Positions 35,162-46,537 of a stretch of DNA of 64,000 nucleotides are shown here, piece after piece. The notes under the pieces are model-generated. The model made no database searches and was not told the DNA's origin. It saw only the letters and a list, made by a program, of their open reading frames with translations. This DNA comes from Guyparkeria sp016278265. Lineage in GTDB: Bacteria; Pseudomonadota; Gammaproteobacteria; Halothiobacillales; Halothiobacillaceae. Numbering within the stretch: the stretch's first letter is position 1; each line of letters starts with the position of its first letter. Position numbers and translations under genes: made by a program. The DNA lies in assembly GCF_044582145.1 (NCBI RefSeq), contig NZ_JBDODO010000004.1, one strand, 5' to 3'.

Positions 35162-37744
35162 ATGCTTGAAGCCTATCGCGAACACAAGGCCGACCGTGCC
35201 CAACAGGACATTCCGCCGCTGGCACTGACTGCCGAACAGACCGCCGACCTGATCGAGTTGATCAAGAGCCCACCGGCGGACGTGGAGCACGACGAGCTCA
35301 AGTACCTGCTCTCCCAGCGCGTGCCGCCGGGCGTGGACAAGGCCGCCTACGTCAAGGCCGCCTTCCTGGCCGACGTGGCCCACGGCCGTGCCGAGTCCCC
35401 GCTGCTTGATCGCCATGAGGCCGTCGAGTTGCTGGGCACCATGATGGGTGGCTACAACGTTGATCCGTTGATCGAACTGCTCGACGACGAGACGGTCGGC
35501 GAGGATGCGGTCAAGGCGCTCTCCAAGTTGGTGATGGTCTACGACTCGTTCCGCGACGTCGAAGACAAGTACCGCGACGGCAGCGAGAACGCTGGTCGGG
35601 TACTCGAATCCTGGGCCAACGCCGAGTGGTTCGAGGCCAAGCCGGCGCTGGAGGAGGAGATCGAGGTGATCGTCCTCAAGGTGCCGGGCGAGACCAACAC
35701 CGACGATCTCTCCCCGGCCCAGGAGGCCTGGAGCCGCCCGGACATCCCGTTGCACGCCCGCTCGATGCTGCAAGCGAAGATGCCCGAGGCGCTGGAGACC
35801 ATCAAGACGCTCAAGGAGTCCGGCCACAAGATCGCCTATGTGGGCGACGTGGTCGGTACCGGTTCCTCGCGCAAGTCCGCAATCAACTCGGTGCAGTGGC
35901 ACATCGGCCGCGATATCCCGCACGTGCCCAGCAAGCGCACCGGCGGCGTGGTGCTCGGCGGCAAGATCGCGCCAATCTTCTTCAACACCGCCGAGGATTC
36001 GGGCGCCTTCCCGATCGAGTGCGACGTCGATGCGATGGAGACGGGCGACGTGCTCACCATCCGGCCGTTCAAGGGCGAGATCCTCAAGAACGGTGAGGTG
36101 ATCACCACCTTCAACATGCGCCCGAGCACGCTACCCGACGAGGTGCGTGCCGGTGGCCGTATCCCGCTGATCGTCGGTCGCGGCCTGACCGGCAAGGCGC
36201 GCGAGTCGCTCAAGATGGCGCCCTCGGATGTGTTCCTGCGTGCCGAGCAGCCGGCAGATACCGGCAAGGGTTTTACGCTGGCGCAGAAGATGGTCGGTCG
36301 GGCCTGTGGTGTCGAGGGCGTGCGCCCGGGCACCTACTGCGAGCCGAAGATGGCCACGGTGGGCAGTCAGGACACCACCGGCGCGATGACCCGCGACGAG
36401 CTCAAGGAACTGGCTTGCCTGGGCTTCTCCGCGGATCTCGTGATGCAGTCGTTCTGCCACACCGCCGCCTACCCGCGGCCGGTGGACATCGCCCTGCAGC
36501 ACGAACTGCCGGAGTTCATCTCCACCCGCGGCGGGGTTTCCCTGCGAGCCGGCGACGGCGTGATCCACTCTTGGCTCAACCGCATGATCCTGCCCGACAC
36601 CGTCGGCACCGGCGGTGACTCGCATACCCGCTTCCCGCTGGGTATCTCGTTCCCGGCCGGTTCCGGCCTGGTGGCGTTTGCCGCCGCGCTGGGCGTGATG
36701 CCGCTGGACATGCCCGAATCGGTGCTGGTGCGCTTCAAGGGCGAAATGCGGCCGGGTATCACCCTGCGTGACTTGGTCAACGCGATTCCCTACAAGGCGA
36801 TCCAGAGCGGTCAGCTGACCGTCGAGAAGAAGGGCAAGACCAACGTCTTCAACGGTCGCGTGCTCGAGATCGAGGGCCTGCCGGATCTGAAAGTGGAGCA
36901 GGCGTTCGAGTTCGCCGATGCCTCGGCCGAGCGCTCGGCCAACGGCTGCACCGTCCACCTCGGCCGCGAGCCGATCAAGGAATTCCTCAAGAGCAACATC
37001 ACGCTGCTCGAGTGGATGATCAGCCAGGGCTACGAGGACAAGCGCACCTTGGGTCGCCGCATCGAGGCGATGCAGGAATGGCTCGACAACCCGGAACTGC
37101 TCGAGCCGGACGCGGATGCCGAGTACGCCGAGATCATCGAGATCGATTTGGATGAGATCACCGAGCCGCTGCTCGCCTGCCCGAACGACCCGGACGACAT
37201 CAAGCCGCTCTCCGAGGTCGCCGGTGACGAGGTCCAGGAGGTGTTCATCGGTTCGTGCATGACCAACATCGGCCACTACCGCGCCGCCGGCAAGGTGCTG
37301 GAGTCCTACGGTGGCTCGGTGCCGACCCGCCTGTGGATCGCGCCGCCGACCCGCATGGACCAGCACCAGCTTTCGGAAGAGGGTTACTACAACATCTTCG
37401 GCCGCGCGGGTGCCCGTATCGAGATGGCCGGCTGTTCCCTGTGCATGGGCAACCAGGCCCGCGTCGCCGATGGGGCGACGGTAATGTCGACCTCGACGCG
37501 CAACTTCCCCAACCGCATGGGCAAGGATGCGCGCGTCTACCTGGGTTCGGCCGAGCTCTCCGCGGTGACCGCGATCCTCGGCAAGCTGCCGTCGGTCGAG
37601 GAGTACCAGCAGCACGTCGCCCACTTGGCCACGATGTCGGCCGAGATCTATCGCTACCTCAATTTCAACGAGATCGAGGAGTACCAGGAAGAGGCCACCA
37701 AGGGGCTGCAGATGCTCAAGGACATCCCGGTGGTCACTGCCTGA
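35162..37744 (+). CDS. acnB: Aconitate hydratase B
   Basis: This 860-residue TCA-cycle enzyme converts citrate to isocitrate using a [4Fe-4S] cluster. The bacterial AcnB order is seen: N-terminal HEAT-like domain, swivel domain (KIAYVGDVVGTGSSRKSA), then the catalytic domains. Cluster cysteines lie in FIGSCMTNIGH and GCSLCMGNQA. The ATG has GAGGG upstream. A strong terminator follows. Confidence 0.97.
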   Translation: MLEAYREHKADRAQQDIPPLALTAEQTADLIELIKSPPADVEHDELKYLLSQRVPPGVDKAAYVKAAFLADVAHGRAESPLLDRHEAVELLGTMMGGYNVDPLIELLDDETVGEDAVKALSKLVMVYDSFRDVEDKYRDGSENAGRVLESWANAEWFEAKPALEEEIEVIVLKVPGETNTDDLSPAQEAWSRPDIPLHARSMLQAKMPEALETIKTLKESGHKIAYVGDVVGTGSSRKSAINSVQWHIGRDIPHVPSKRTGGVVLGGKIAPIFFNTAEDSGAFPIECDVDAMETGDVLTIRPFKGEILKNGEVITTFNMRPSTLPDEVRAGGRIPLIVGRGLTGKARESLKMAPSDVFLRAEQPADTGKGFTLAQKMVGRACGVEGVRPGTYCEPKMATVGSQDTTGAMTRDELKELACLGFSADLVMQSFCHTAAYPRPVDIALQHELPEFISTRGGVSLRAGDGVIHSWLNRMILPDTVGTGGDSHTRFPLGISFPAGSGLVAFAAALGVMPLDMPESVLVRFKGEMRPGITLRDLVNAIPYKAIQSGQLTVEKKGKTNVFNGRVLEIEGLPDLKVEQAFEFADASAERSANGCTVHLGREPIKEFLKSNITLLEWMISQGYEDKRTLGRRIEAMQEWLDNPELLEPDADAEYAEIIEIDLDEITEPLLACPNDPDDIKPLSEVAGDEVQEVFIGSCMTNIGHYRAAGKVLESYGGSVPTRLWIAPPTRMDQHQLSEEGYYNIFGRAGARIEMAGCSLCMGNQARVADGATVMSTSTRNFPNRMGKDARVYLGSAELSAVTAILGKLPSVEEYQQHVAHLATMSAEIYRYLNFNEIEEYQEEATKGLQMLKDIPVVTA

Positions 37745-37760
37745 TCGGCGTTCCTCCTCT

Positions 37761-37857
37761 CCCCGGGTATCCCGCCCGGGGCGATGCCGGCTCTCTACCC
37801 GCCGAGCGACGCGTGACTCTCCGACCGGAGACACGCGTCGCTCGGCGGTTTTGTTTT
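37761..37857 (+). terminator. acnB terminator (tandem hairpins)
   Basis: A first hairpin CCCCGGG-N7-CCCGGGG (37761-37781) is followed by a 17-bp perfect stem CCGCCGAGCGACGCGTG / CACGCGTCGCTCGGCGG (37799-37815, 37832-37848) and TTTTGTTTT. Confidence 0.92.
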
Positions 37858-37859
37858 CC

Positions 37860-38190
37860 GACCCCGTTGCCAGACTCCCCGTGAGTGCCAGCTACCTAGA
37901 TTTTGATCGGCGAATCGTCGATATCCTGCCGCGGGGCCGGGAGGTTCCGACCTGTTCTCCGGAACAGCCGTGTTCGAGGTGGCCGGCCGGATGCGAATAA
38001 CGAGCGTGAACTCGATCGTGGCGATCGCCGCGGGCGGCGAGACTGTCGAACAGTCACGCCTGTTGACCTAGAGGGGTGCCGATCGGCAACAGGGGATTAC
38101 CACGGCCACCGGTGCCGTCCGAGGAGTTCACCCGGAACGGATGGCTAGAAAAGGGGCTTGTCGCTCGTATGGAAATTCACCGACCGGCTG
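37860..38190. other. Gene-free stretch between acnB and cfa
   Basis: About 330 bases without a convincing gene. Short open frames exist (for example 37903-38148) but lack a ribosome site and protein-like composition. No repeat or hairpin of note was seen. Confidence 0.5.
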
Positions 38191-38196
38191 ACTAAA

Positions 38197-38226
38197 TTGT
38201 TGATTGGGCGCGAGAACGTCTATGCT
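38197..38226 (+). promoter_or_regulatory. Possible cfa promoter
   Basis: TTGTTG (38197-38202), an 18-base spacer and TATGCT (38221-38226) lie 44 bases before the cfa start. The -10 box is reasonable and the -35 box partial. E. coli cfa has a stationary-phase promoter; whether this one is similar cannot be told. Confidence 0.35.
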
Positions 38227-38269
38227 CGTGTCCAAGTCAGGTGTAACAAGGCAGTCACGGAGGGTCTCG

Positions 38270-39433
38270 ATGAGCAAGCGAATGACCATGGAAGTGGAGC
38301 CGGCCGGAGACCGCGCGGTCGCGACCGATTCCCGATTTGCGCAACTGTTGGCGAGGGCCGACATCCGTGTCGACGGCGACCGTCCCTGGGATATTCGCAT
38401 CCGTGATCCACGGGCGGTCGATCGCATCCTTGGCTGGGGGAACCTCGGTCTGGGCGAGGCGTACATGGCCGGTTGGGTGGAGATCGATCGGGTCGACGAG
38501 TTCGTCGATCGCGTGTTGCGGGCCGAATTGACCCGCGAGGTCGGTCGATCCCCGCGCCTGTGGTGGCCTGCGGTCAAGGCGCGCCTGCTCAATTGCCAGA
38601 CTCGGTCACGCTGCTGGGAAGTGGGCGAGCATCATTACGATCTCGGCAACGAGTTCTACCGCGACATGCTCGACCCACGCATGACGTACACCTGCGGGTT
38701 CTGGGGTGATGGGGCCGAGACACTGACCGAGGCCCAGGAGCACAAACTCGATATCATCTGCCGCAAGCTCGACCTCAAGTCGGGACAGCGCGTACTCGAC
38801 ATCGGCTGCGGCTGGGGCAGCTTCATGATCTATGCCGCCGAGCACTATGGCGTGGAGTGCGTGGGGCTGACCATTTCAAAGGAACAGGCCGCCTTTGGGC
38901 GAGATCTGGCGGGCGATCTGCCGGTGGAATTCCGCCTGATGGACTATCGGGACGTGGACGAACCCTTCGATCACGTGGTGTCGGTCGGCATGTTCGAGCA
39001 TGTCGGCCACCACAACTACGATGAATACATGCAAGTCGCCCGTCGCTGCCTCAAGCCCGACGGGCTTTTCCTGCTGCACACGATCGGTACCAACCGCGAG
39101 GGCTCGCCGCCGGATCCGTGGACCAGCAAATACATCTTCCCCAATGGCGAGCTTCCGGCCATGCAGCAGGTCATCGACGCCTGCGAAGGGCGTTTCGTGG
39201 TCGAGGACATGCACAATTTCGGCGCCGATTACGATCACACCCTGATGGCCTGGTACGAGAATTTCGAGCAGGCCTGGCCCAAGTGGCGTGAGGAGTACGG
39301 CGAGACGTTCGGCCGGATGTGGAAGTACTACCTGCAGTCCTGCGCCGGCGGTTTTCGTTCCCGTCAGATCCAGCTGTGGCAGTTCGTCCTGTCACCGAGC
39401 GGCACCCGCGGTGGCAATCGCCGCCCGATCTGA
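38270..39433 (+). CDS. cfa: Cyclopropane-fatty-acyl-phospholipid synthase
   Basis: This 387-residue SAM-dependent enzyme adds a methylene bridge to unsaturated membrane lipids, a response to acid, salt or stationary phase. The SAM-binding motif is VLDIGCGWGSFMIYAAEHYG, and family stretches EHHYDLGNEFYRDMLD, TYTCGFW and GMFEHVGHHNYDEY are intact. The ATG at 38270 is chosen because GGAGGG lies just before it; an in-frame ATG at 38204 has no site and overlaps the possible promoter. Confidence 0.94.
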   Translation: MSKRMTMEVEPAGDRAVATDSRFAQLLARADIRVDGDRPWDIRIRDPRAVDRILGWGNLGLGEAYMAGWVEIDRVDEFVDRVLRAELTREVGRSPRLWWPAVKARLLNCQTRSRCWEVGEHHYDLGNEFYRDMLDPRMTYTCGFWGDGAETLTEAQEHKLDIICRKLDLKSGQRVLDIGCGWGSFMIYAAEHYGVECVGLTISKEQAAFGRDLAGDLPVEFRLMDYRDVDEPFDHVVSVGMFEHVGHHNYDEYMQVARRCLKPDGLFLLHTIGTNREGSPPDPWTSKYIFPNGELPAMQQVIDACEGRFVVEDMHNFGADYDHTLMAWYENFEQAWPKWREEYGETFGRMWKYYLQSCAGGFRSRQIQLWQFVLSPSGTRGGNRRPI

Positions 39434-39448
39434 TGGGATGAGGCGGCA

Positions 39449-39679
39449 ATGGCAATGCATCTGACATCGGAGCTGACCTGTCCCCACTGCGGCCACAAGA
39501 CGACGGAAACGATGCCGGTGGATTCGTGCTTGTGGTTTTTTGAGTGCCCTTCCTGCCGGGAATTGCTCTCTCCGCAGCCCGGTGATTGTTGCGTGTTCTG
39601 CTCGTATGGCGATAGACCCTGCCCGCCGATCCAGGAATTGGAACAAACGGGTGAAGTAGGGGACTGCTGTCCGTCATAG
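39449..39679 (+). CDS. GDCCVxC-type small zinc-ribbon protein
   Basis: The 76-residue Cys-rich protein has CPHCG, a second pair CPSCRE, the motif GDCCVFCSYG, and ends GDCCPS. It matches the GDCCVxC family of putative zinc ribbons, often found near metal-resistance genes; function is unknown. It lies 15 bases after cfa and may be co-transcribed. A second ATG at 39455 is possible. Confidence 0.8.
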   Translation: MAMHLTSELTCPHCGHKTTETMPVDSCLWFFECPSCRELLSPQPGDCCVFCSYGDRPCPPIQELEQTGEVGDCCPS

Positions 39680-39687
39680 GCGGCCGA

Positions 39688-39939
39688 TCAGGGGCTGTGT
39701 TTCGCGCCGAGGACCAGCATTGCCAGCAGCAGCGCCAACACCAGGCCGATGATGACCGCCAGGTCGCGCCAGTAGCGCCAGTCCTCGCGTGGGTGGCGGG
39801 AAAACGACCAGCCTTGCCGGCGTGGTGGCAGCGTCGCGGGCCGAGGTGGCGTCCGGCGCTTGGCAGGGCGTTTGCGCCGGCGGCGCAGCGCGAGCAGGAG
39901 CATGGCGACGGCCACCAAGACGATCAGCAACAGGTCCAT
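39688..39939 (-). CDS. Small membrane protein, two helices
   Basis: The 83-residue protein has an N-terminal helix (LLLIVLVAVAMLLLAL), a very basic loop (RRRRKRPAKRRTPP) and a second helix (VIIGLVLALLLAMLVL). No family is recognised. It starts 15 bases after the stop of the GspE-like gene, so both are likely one transcript. Confidence 0.6.
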   Translation of the reverse strand: MDLLLIVLVAVAMLLLALRRRRKRPAKRRTPPRPATLPPRRQGWSFSRHPREDWRYWRDLAVIIGLVLALLLAMLVLGAKHSP

Positions 39940-39954
39940 GACGCCTCTCTCTCT

Positions 39955-41742
39955 CTAGTGGCCGTTGCCGTTTTCGGGACCACCGAGGTCCTCCAGGCGC
40001 ACCCGGTAGGCTTCTTCCAGTGAGGTAATCCCCGCACGCGCCATCTCGAGACCGTGGCGCGTCAGCGTGCGCATGCCGTTCCCCACGGCTAGCTGACGGA
40101 GATCCTCGGTGGTGATGCCGTGGGCGATGCGGTTGGCCATGTCCCGGTCGACCACGATCAGCTCGTAGGCCATGGTGCGACCGACATAGCCCGTCTGGTC
40201 GCAATGATCGCAGCCGGTCGAGTGCCAGAACGTCTCGTTTTCGTCCACACCCATGGTCTCGCGCACCAACGGTTCGGGGTGGTGCTTTTTCTTGCAGTGC
40301 GAGCAGAGGATGCGCACCAGGCGCTGGGCCAGCACGCCCATGACCGTCGAGCTGACCAGATAGGGGGCCACGCCCATGTCGACCAGGCGGGTGACCGCGC
40401 TCGGGGCATCGTTGGTGTGCAGGGTGGAGAAGACCAGGTGGCCCGTTAGGGCGGCCTTTACGCCGCTTTCGGCGGTCTCCAGGTCGCGCATCTCGCCAAT
40501 CATGATCACGTCCGGATCGTGGCGCAGGATGTTGCGCAATGCCCGGCCGAAGGTGTAGCCGATGCCGGCATGTACCTGGACCTGGTCGATGCCGTCCATG
40601 TCGTACTCGACCGGGTCCTCGACAGTAATAATGTGCGGGTCGCCGGCCTTCACTTCCTGGAGCAGGGAGTACAGCGTGGTGGTCTTGCCCGAGCCGGTGG
40701 GTCCGGTAACCAGGATCATGCCCTGGGCGCGGGCGATCAGATTGCGGATGATGCGCTCGTCGCTCTTGGAAAAGCCCAACGCGTCCAGGGGCTTGAGGCC
40801 CATGTCCTTGTTTAGAATGCGGATGACCACGCTTTCGCCATTGGACGTCGGCATCACCGAGATGCGCAGATCCACTTCCTGCTTGCCCATATGTATGCGG
40901 GCGTGGCCGTCCTGGGGCAGGCGATGCTCGGCGATGTTCATGCGGCCGAGGATCTTGATGCGTGCGACCACTGCCAACAGCTGGGTCTTCTCGAACGAGC
41001 GAATTGTCTGCAGGGCCCCGTCGAGACGAAACCGGACCAGCACATTGTCACGCCGAGGCAGGAAATGGATGTCCGAGGCGCCGCGACTGATCGCCTGCAT
41101 CAACAGCGTGTTGACCATCTTGACCACCGGCGCGCTGGTGGCCAAGTTCGCGATCTCGGGCTCATCGGTCGGGGGCGGAGCCTCGCCTTCGCGGCTCAGT
41201 AACGCCTCCCGAGCCTCGCCGATCGACTCCACGCGGTAGGCGCGGTTGATTGCGCTGGCGATCTGGTGAGCCGAGGCCAGCACCGGCTCGATGCCCAGCC
41301 CGGTGTAGAAACGCAGGATCGACAACAGCTCCTGGTCGGTCGGGCGGGCCGAGGCTACTACTAGCACCGAATTCCGGCGGGCCAGCGGCAGCACGTTGAG
41401 ACGCAGAGCCATCTCGTAGGGGATCAGCGCGGCGACTTCCGGTGGCGACACGAAGGCGCCGAGGTTCACCTGCGGGATGCCGAGTTGCGAGCAAAGCGCC
41501 TGTTCGAGCTGTTCGGGCGAGATGATCTTGCGCTCGACCAGCCAGTCACCCAGGTGGGTGGCCGGGTGGTGGCGCAACGCCTCCAGTGCGCTCTCCAGCG
41601 CCTCGCGACTCAGCGCGCCGCGCTGCACCAGGACCTCGCCCAGGCGCTGGACCCGCGCGTTGCGCGCCGAGTGCAGTGCTTCATTGATGTCCGTTTCGCT
41701 ACCGATGCGCATCACCGGCATGGCCTGGGCCGTTTCCGTCAT
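39955..41742 (-). CDS. GspE/PulE family ATPase with tandem MshEN domains
   Basis: The 595-residue secretion ATPase has two N-terminal MshEN-type repeats (RLGEVLVQRGALSREALE near 33 and HLGDWLVERKIISPEQLE near 63). In MshE these bind cyclic di-GMP. The ATPase domain has Walker A GPTGSGKT (347-354), the Asp box, Walker B MIGEMRDLETAE and a zinc tetracysteine (CSHC and CDHC). It is like MshE/PilB motors of type II secretion or type IV pili, but no pilin, pilC or gsp gene is next to it. Confidence 0.88.
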   Translation of the reverse strand: MTETAQAMPVMRIGSETDINEALHSARNARVQRLGEVLVQRGALSREALESALEALRHHPATHLGDWLVERKIISPEQLEQALCSQLGIPQVNLGAFVSPPEVAALIPYEMALRLNVLPLARRNSVLVVASARPTDQELLSILRFYTGLGIEPVLASAHQIASAINRAYRVESIGEAREALLSREGEAPPPTDEPEIANLATSAPVVKMVNTLLMQAISRGASDIHFLPRRDNVLVRFRLDGALQTIRSFEKTQLLAVVARIKILGRMNIAEHRLPQDGHARIHMGKQEVDLRISVMPTSNGESVVIRILNKDMGLKPLDALGFSKSDERIIRNLIARAQGMILVTGPTGSGKTTTLYSLLQEVKAGDPHIITVEDPVEYDMDGIDQVQVHAGIGYTFGRALRNILRHDPDVIMIGEMRDLETAESGVKAALTGHLVFSTLHTNDAPSAVTRLVDMGVAPYLVSSTVMGVLAQRLVRILCSHCKKKHHPEPLVRETMGVDENETFWHSTGCDHCDQTGYVGRTMAYELIVVDRDMANRIAHGITTEDLRQLAVGNGMRTLTRHGLEMARAGITSLEEAYRVRLEDLGGPENGNGH

Positions 41743-41863
41743 CGTTGGTCCTCGTTACGTGATGGTCGAATCATCGCATACCGCCCGCCATATCCGCAGG
41801 CCCCGATTCCCAGCGTGGTAGGCTGCGGTCCCCTTTGTCTACCCGTACAAACCCGGTCCGTCC

Positions 41864-42325
41864 ATGAGCGAAAACCAGCCATTCTGGCGCCACAAGCGTC
41901 TCACCGAGATGACCCCGACCGAATGGGAATCGCTTTGCGATGGTTGTGCCAAGTGCTGTCTGGAGAAGGTGGAAGACGAGGGCGGCGATGTCTACTACAC
42001 GGATGTCGCCTGTCACCTGCTGGACGCCGGCACCTGCCAGTGCAGCGATTACCTCAACCGCCAGACCCGGGTGCCCGGATGCGTCTGGTTACGCCCCGAG
42101 GACGTCGAGGAGTTCGACTGGCTGCCGCCGACCTGCGCCTACCGGCGTATCGCCGAGGGGCGGGATCTGCCGCCATGGCACCCGCTGCTCACTGGTGACC
42201 CCGGCAGCACGATGAACAGTGGCTACTCGGTCGCCGGACGGGCAGTGATCGCCGAGAGCCCCGACCGCGAATCGATCGACTGGGAGGCCCACGTGGTCGA
42301 CTGGCCGCTGGAGGAAAGCGACTAA
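41864..42325 (+). CDS. YcgN family cysteine cluster protein
   Basis: The 153-residue protein has the CDGCAKCCLEK motif and further cysteines in CHLLDAGTCQCSDY, PGCVWL and PPTCAYR, the pattern of the YcgN/UPF0260 family. The cysteines probably bind zinc or an iron-sulfur cluster. Function is unknown. It converges on the copper ATPase gene, seven bases apart. Confidence 0.9.
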   Translation: MSENQPFWRHKRLTEMTPTEWESLCDGCAKCCLEKVEDEGGDVYYTDVACHLLDAGTCQCSDYLNRQTRVPGCVWLRPEDVEEFDWLPPTCAYRRIAEGRDLPPWHPLLTGDPGSTMNSGYSVAGRAVIAESPDRESIDWEAHVVDWPLEESD

Positions 42326-42332
42326 GGGGCAT

Positions 42333-44657
<2,325 letters not shown>

Positions 44658-44757
44658 TAGGTCGGACCTCGAACGGGGTGGAGACAGATGTCTCGTTGGA
44701 GCCTAGACCTCAATCGGAGTGGGCGACTAACTGGTTGGTCGAGCGGTGAGGTGAGAC

Positions 44758-45189
44758 TCAGCGCTTGAGCTTGTCCTTGAGGCACTCCATGAGCAGGGTC
44801 TCGTCCGGCGGGCCACCATTCTGCTGGGCCTGCCAGAGGGCCTCGCCGAGGCAGTCGATCATCTCGTGTTCGGCCTCGAGCGGGTCGGCTTTCTTCAGGG
44901 ACAGTTCCGAATGCACCGAGCGGATGCCGGCGGGCCGGTCGGTCTGCACCATCTCGCGCAGGGACAGGTGCATGCTCATGTGCAGGAAGGGATTGGTCAC
45001 GCCCATCTCCGGCGGCCAGTCGGCCTCCAGGGCGAACTCGGGCTGGTCGAGCAGCGAGTGATATTCGGGGTGATCACGAATCACGTCGAAGAGCATCTGC
45101 TCAATCGGCGCCAGCGGCTTTTTCTGTTTGCCCTTGGTCCAGGCATCGATGAAGGGCTGGCGCATCTTGCGACGGTCGCTGGAGTACAT
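44758..45189 (-). CDS. DUF1841 family protein
   Basis: The 143-residue protein begins MYSSDRRKMRQPFIDAW and shows ADWPPEMGVTNPFLHMSMHL and HEMIDCLGEALWQAQ, typical of DUF1841. The function of the family is unknown. The ATG at 45189 gives the family N-terminus; the frame is open further upstream into nth. It lies seven bases after the nth stop, a frequent pairing in betaproteobacteria and gammaproteobacteria. Confidence 0.88.
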   Translation of the reverse strand: MYSSDRRKMRQPFIDAWTKGKQKKPLAPIEQMLFDVIRDHPEYHSLLDQPEFALEADWPPEMGVTNPFLHMSMHLSLREMVQTDRPAGIRSVHSELSLKKADPLEAEHEMIDCLGEALWQAQQNGGPPDETLLMECLKDKLKR

Positions 45190-45196
45190 GGACGGC

Positions 45197-45880
45197 TCAA
45201 CTGTCGGTGGGTTCGGTGGCGTAGCGGGCGATGAGCTCGGGGCTGCATGCCTCGGTCTTGTAGCGATAATCGCACAGGTCGCAGACGATGCAGGCGCCGC
45301 AATCGGGTTTGCGCGCTTTACAGACGTAGCGGCCATGCAGGATCAGCCAGTGATGGGCATCGAGCTGGTATTCCTTCGGGATGACCTTGAGTAGCTTGTC
45401 TTCGACGGCGCGCACCGTCTTGCCCTTGGCCAGCCCCGTGCGGTTGGCGACGCGAAAGATGTGCGTGTCGACCGCCATGGTCGGCTGGCGGGAGACGGTG
45501 TTCAAGACCACGTTGGCGGTCTTGCGGCCGACACCGGGCAACGCCTCGAGGGCCTCGCGATTGGCGGGCACCTCGCCGCCGTGGTTGTCGATCAGCTGTT
45601 GGCAAAGGGCGTAGACGTTCTTGGCCTTGGTCTTGTACAGGCCGATGGTCCGGATTGACTCGGTGAGCGCATCGAGCCCGAGATCGAGAATGGCCTGCGG
45701 TGTGTTGGCACGTTGGAACAGGGGGCGGGTCGCCTTGTTCACGCCGGCATCGGTCGCCTGGGCGGACAACACCACGGCCACCAGCAGTTCGAAGGCCGAG
45801 TTGTACTCGAGCTCGGTGGTCGGCTCGGGGCGTTGCCGCTGGAAACGGGCGAACATCTCGCGGCGGGTGCGGGGATTCAT
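45197..45880 (-). CDS. nth: Endonuclease III
   Basis: This 227-residue DNA glycosylase/AP lyase removes oxidised pyrimidines. It has the helix-hairpin-helix ALPGVGRKTANVVL with the catalytic Lys, the Asp in VDTHIFRVANR, and the [4Fe-4S] ligands spaced C-X6-C-X2-C-X5-C in CKARKPDCGACIVCDLC. The C-terminus extends about 20 residues beyond the usual end. Confidence 0.96.
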   Translation of the reverse strand: MNPRTRREMFARFQRQRPEPTTELEYNSAFELLVAVVLSAQATDAGVNKATRPLFQRANTPQAILDLGLDALTESIRTIGLYKTKAKNVYALCQQLIDNHGGEVPANREALEALPGVGRKTANVVLNTVSRQPTMAVDTHIFRVANRTGLAKGKTVRAVEDKLLKVIPKEYQLDAHHWLILHGRYVCKARKPDCGACIVCDLCDYRYKTEACSPELIARYATEPTDS

Positions 45881-45980
45881 GCGGTCCGGTCACTCGGGAA
45901 TCGGGTGGTGGGCTGCATGATAAACTCCGCGCCTTCGCCAAAAAACCACCAGACGGACTCGCGTCCGGGAGAATCGAAAC

Positions 45981-46532
45981 GTGGAGAAGTCATCGGGAGT
46001 CGGGCCATTGGGAACCGTCGGGGCCGTATGGGGCGTGCTCGGCCTGTGCGCGCTGCTGCTCTGGGCGGTCTACCGCCTATCCTTCTACGCCATCGAGGCC
46101 TGGGCGGAACCTTGGGCCTGGTGGCACTGGGTGTTCTTTGCCGGCTGGATGGTTTTCATGCTCTACAGCGAGGGTTACAAGGGCTTTCAGAAAGGGTTCT
46201 CGCCGCGGGTGGTCGCCCGGGCGGTCCACCTGTCGCGTCATCCGGTCGCCTGGCATGTGCTGCTCGCGCCCCTGTACTGCATGGGATACATCCACGCGAC
46301 CAAGAAACGCCGCATCGTTGCCCTGTCGGTGACTGCCGGCGTGGTCATGCTGGTGCTGCTGGTCAGCCGGCTGCCCCAGCCGTGGCACGGGATCGTGGAT
46401 ATGGGCGTCGTCGCCGGGCTTGGCTATGGCCTGATCGCGATTCTGGCCTTTATCTTGAAGGCGCTGTTGGGGCGACCGCTCGACTGGCCCACGGACGTCC
46501 CTGAAAGCGAGTCCCTTGTGGGGCAGGGCTGA
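45981..46532 (+). CDS. Conserved membrane protein, about four helices
   Basis: The 183-residue protein has hydrophobic segments at residues ~12-32, ~48-63, ~110-128 and ~138-160. A conserved-looking loop is YKGFQKGFSPRVVARAVHLS. I do not recognise a named family. The cobalamin adenosyltransferase gene begins five bases after its stop, so they are likely co-transcribed. Confidence 0.7.
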   Translation: MEKSSGVGPLGTVGAVWGVLGLCALLLWAVYRLSFYAIEAWAEPWAWWHWVFFAGWMVFMLYSEGYKGFQKGFSPRVVARAVHLSRHPVAWHVLLAPLYCMGYIHATKKRRIVALSVTAGVVMLVLLVSRLPQPWHGIVDMGVVAGLGYGLIAILAFILKALLGRPLDWPTDVPESESLVGQG

Positions 46533-46537
46533 CCCAG

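Noticed and set aside
37903..38148. 81-codon open frame in the acnB-cfa spacer
   Set aside because: Arg-rich random-looking product without a ribosome site; a 26-codon frame from 37991 in the same region is equally unsupported.
44658..44757. CueR/MerR-type operator before the copper ATPase
   Set aside because: I looked for a -35/-10 pair with a 19-20 base spacer and an inverted repeat between; TTGAGGTCTAGG is present on the - strand but no matching -10 or full dyad was found.
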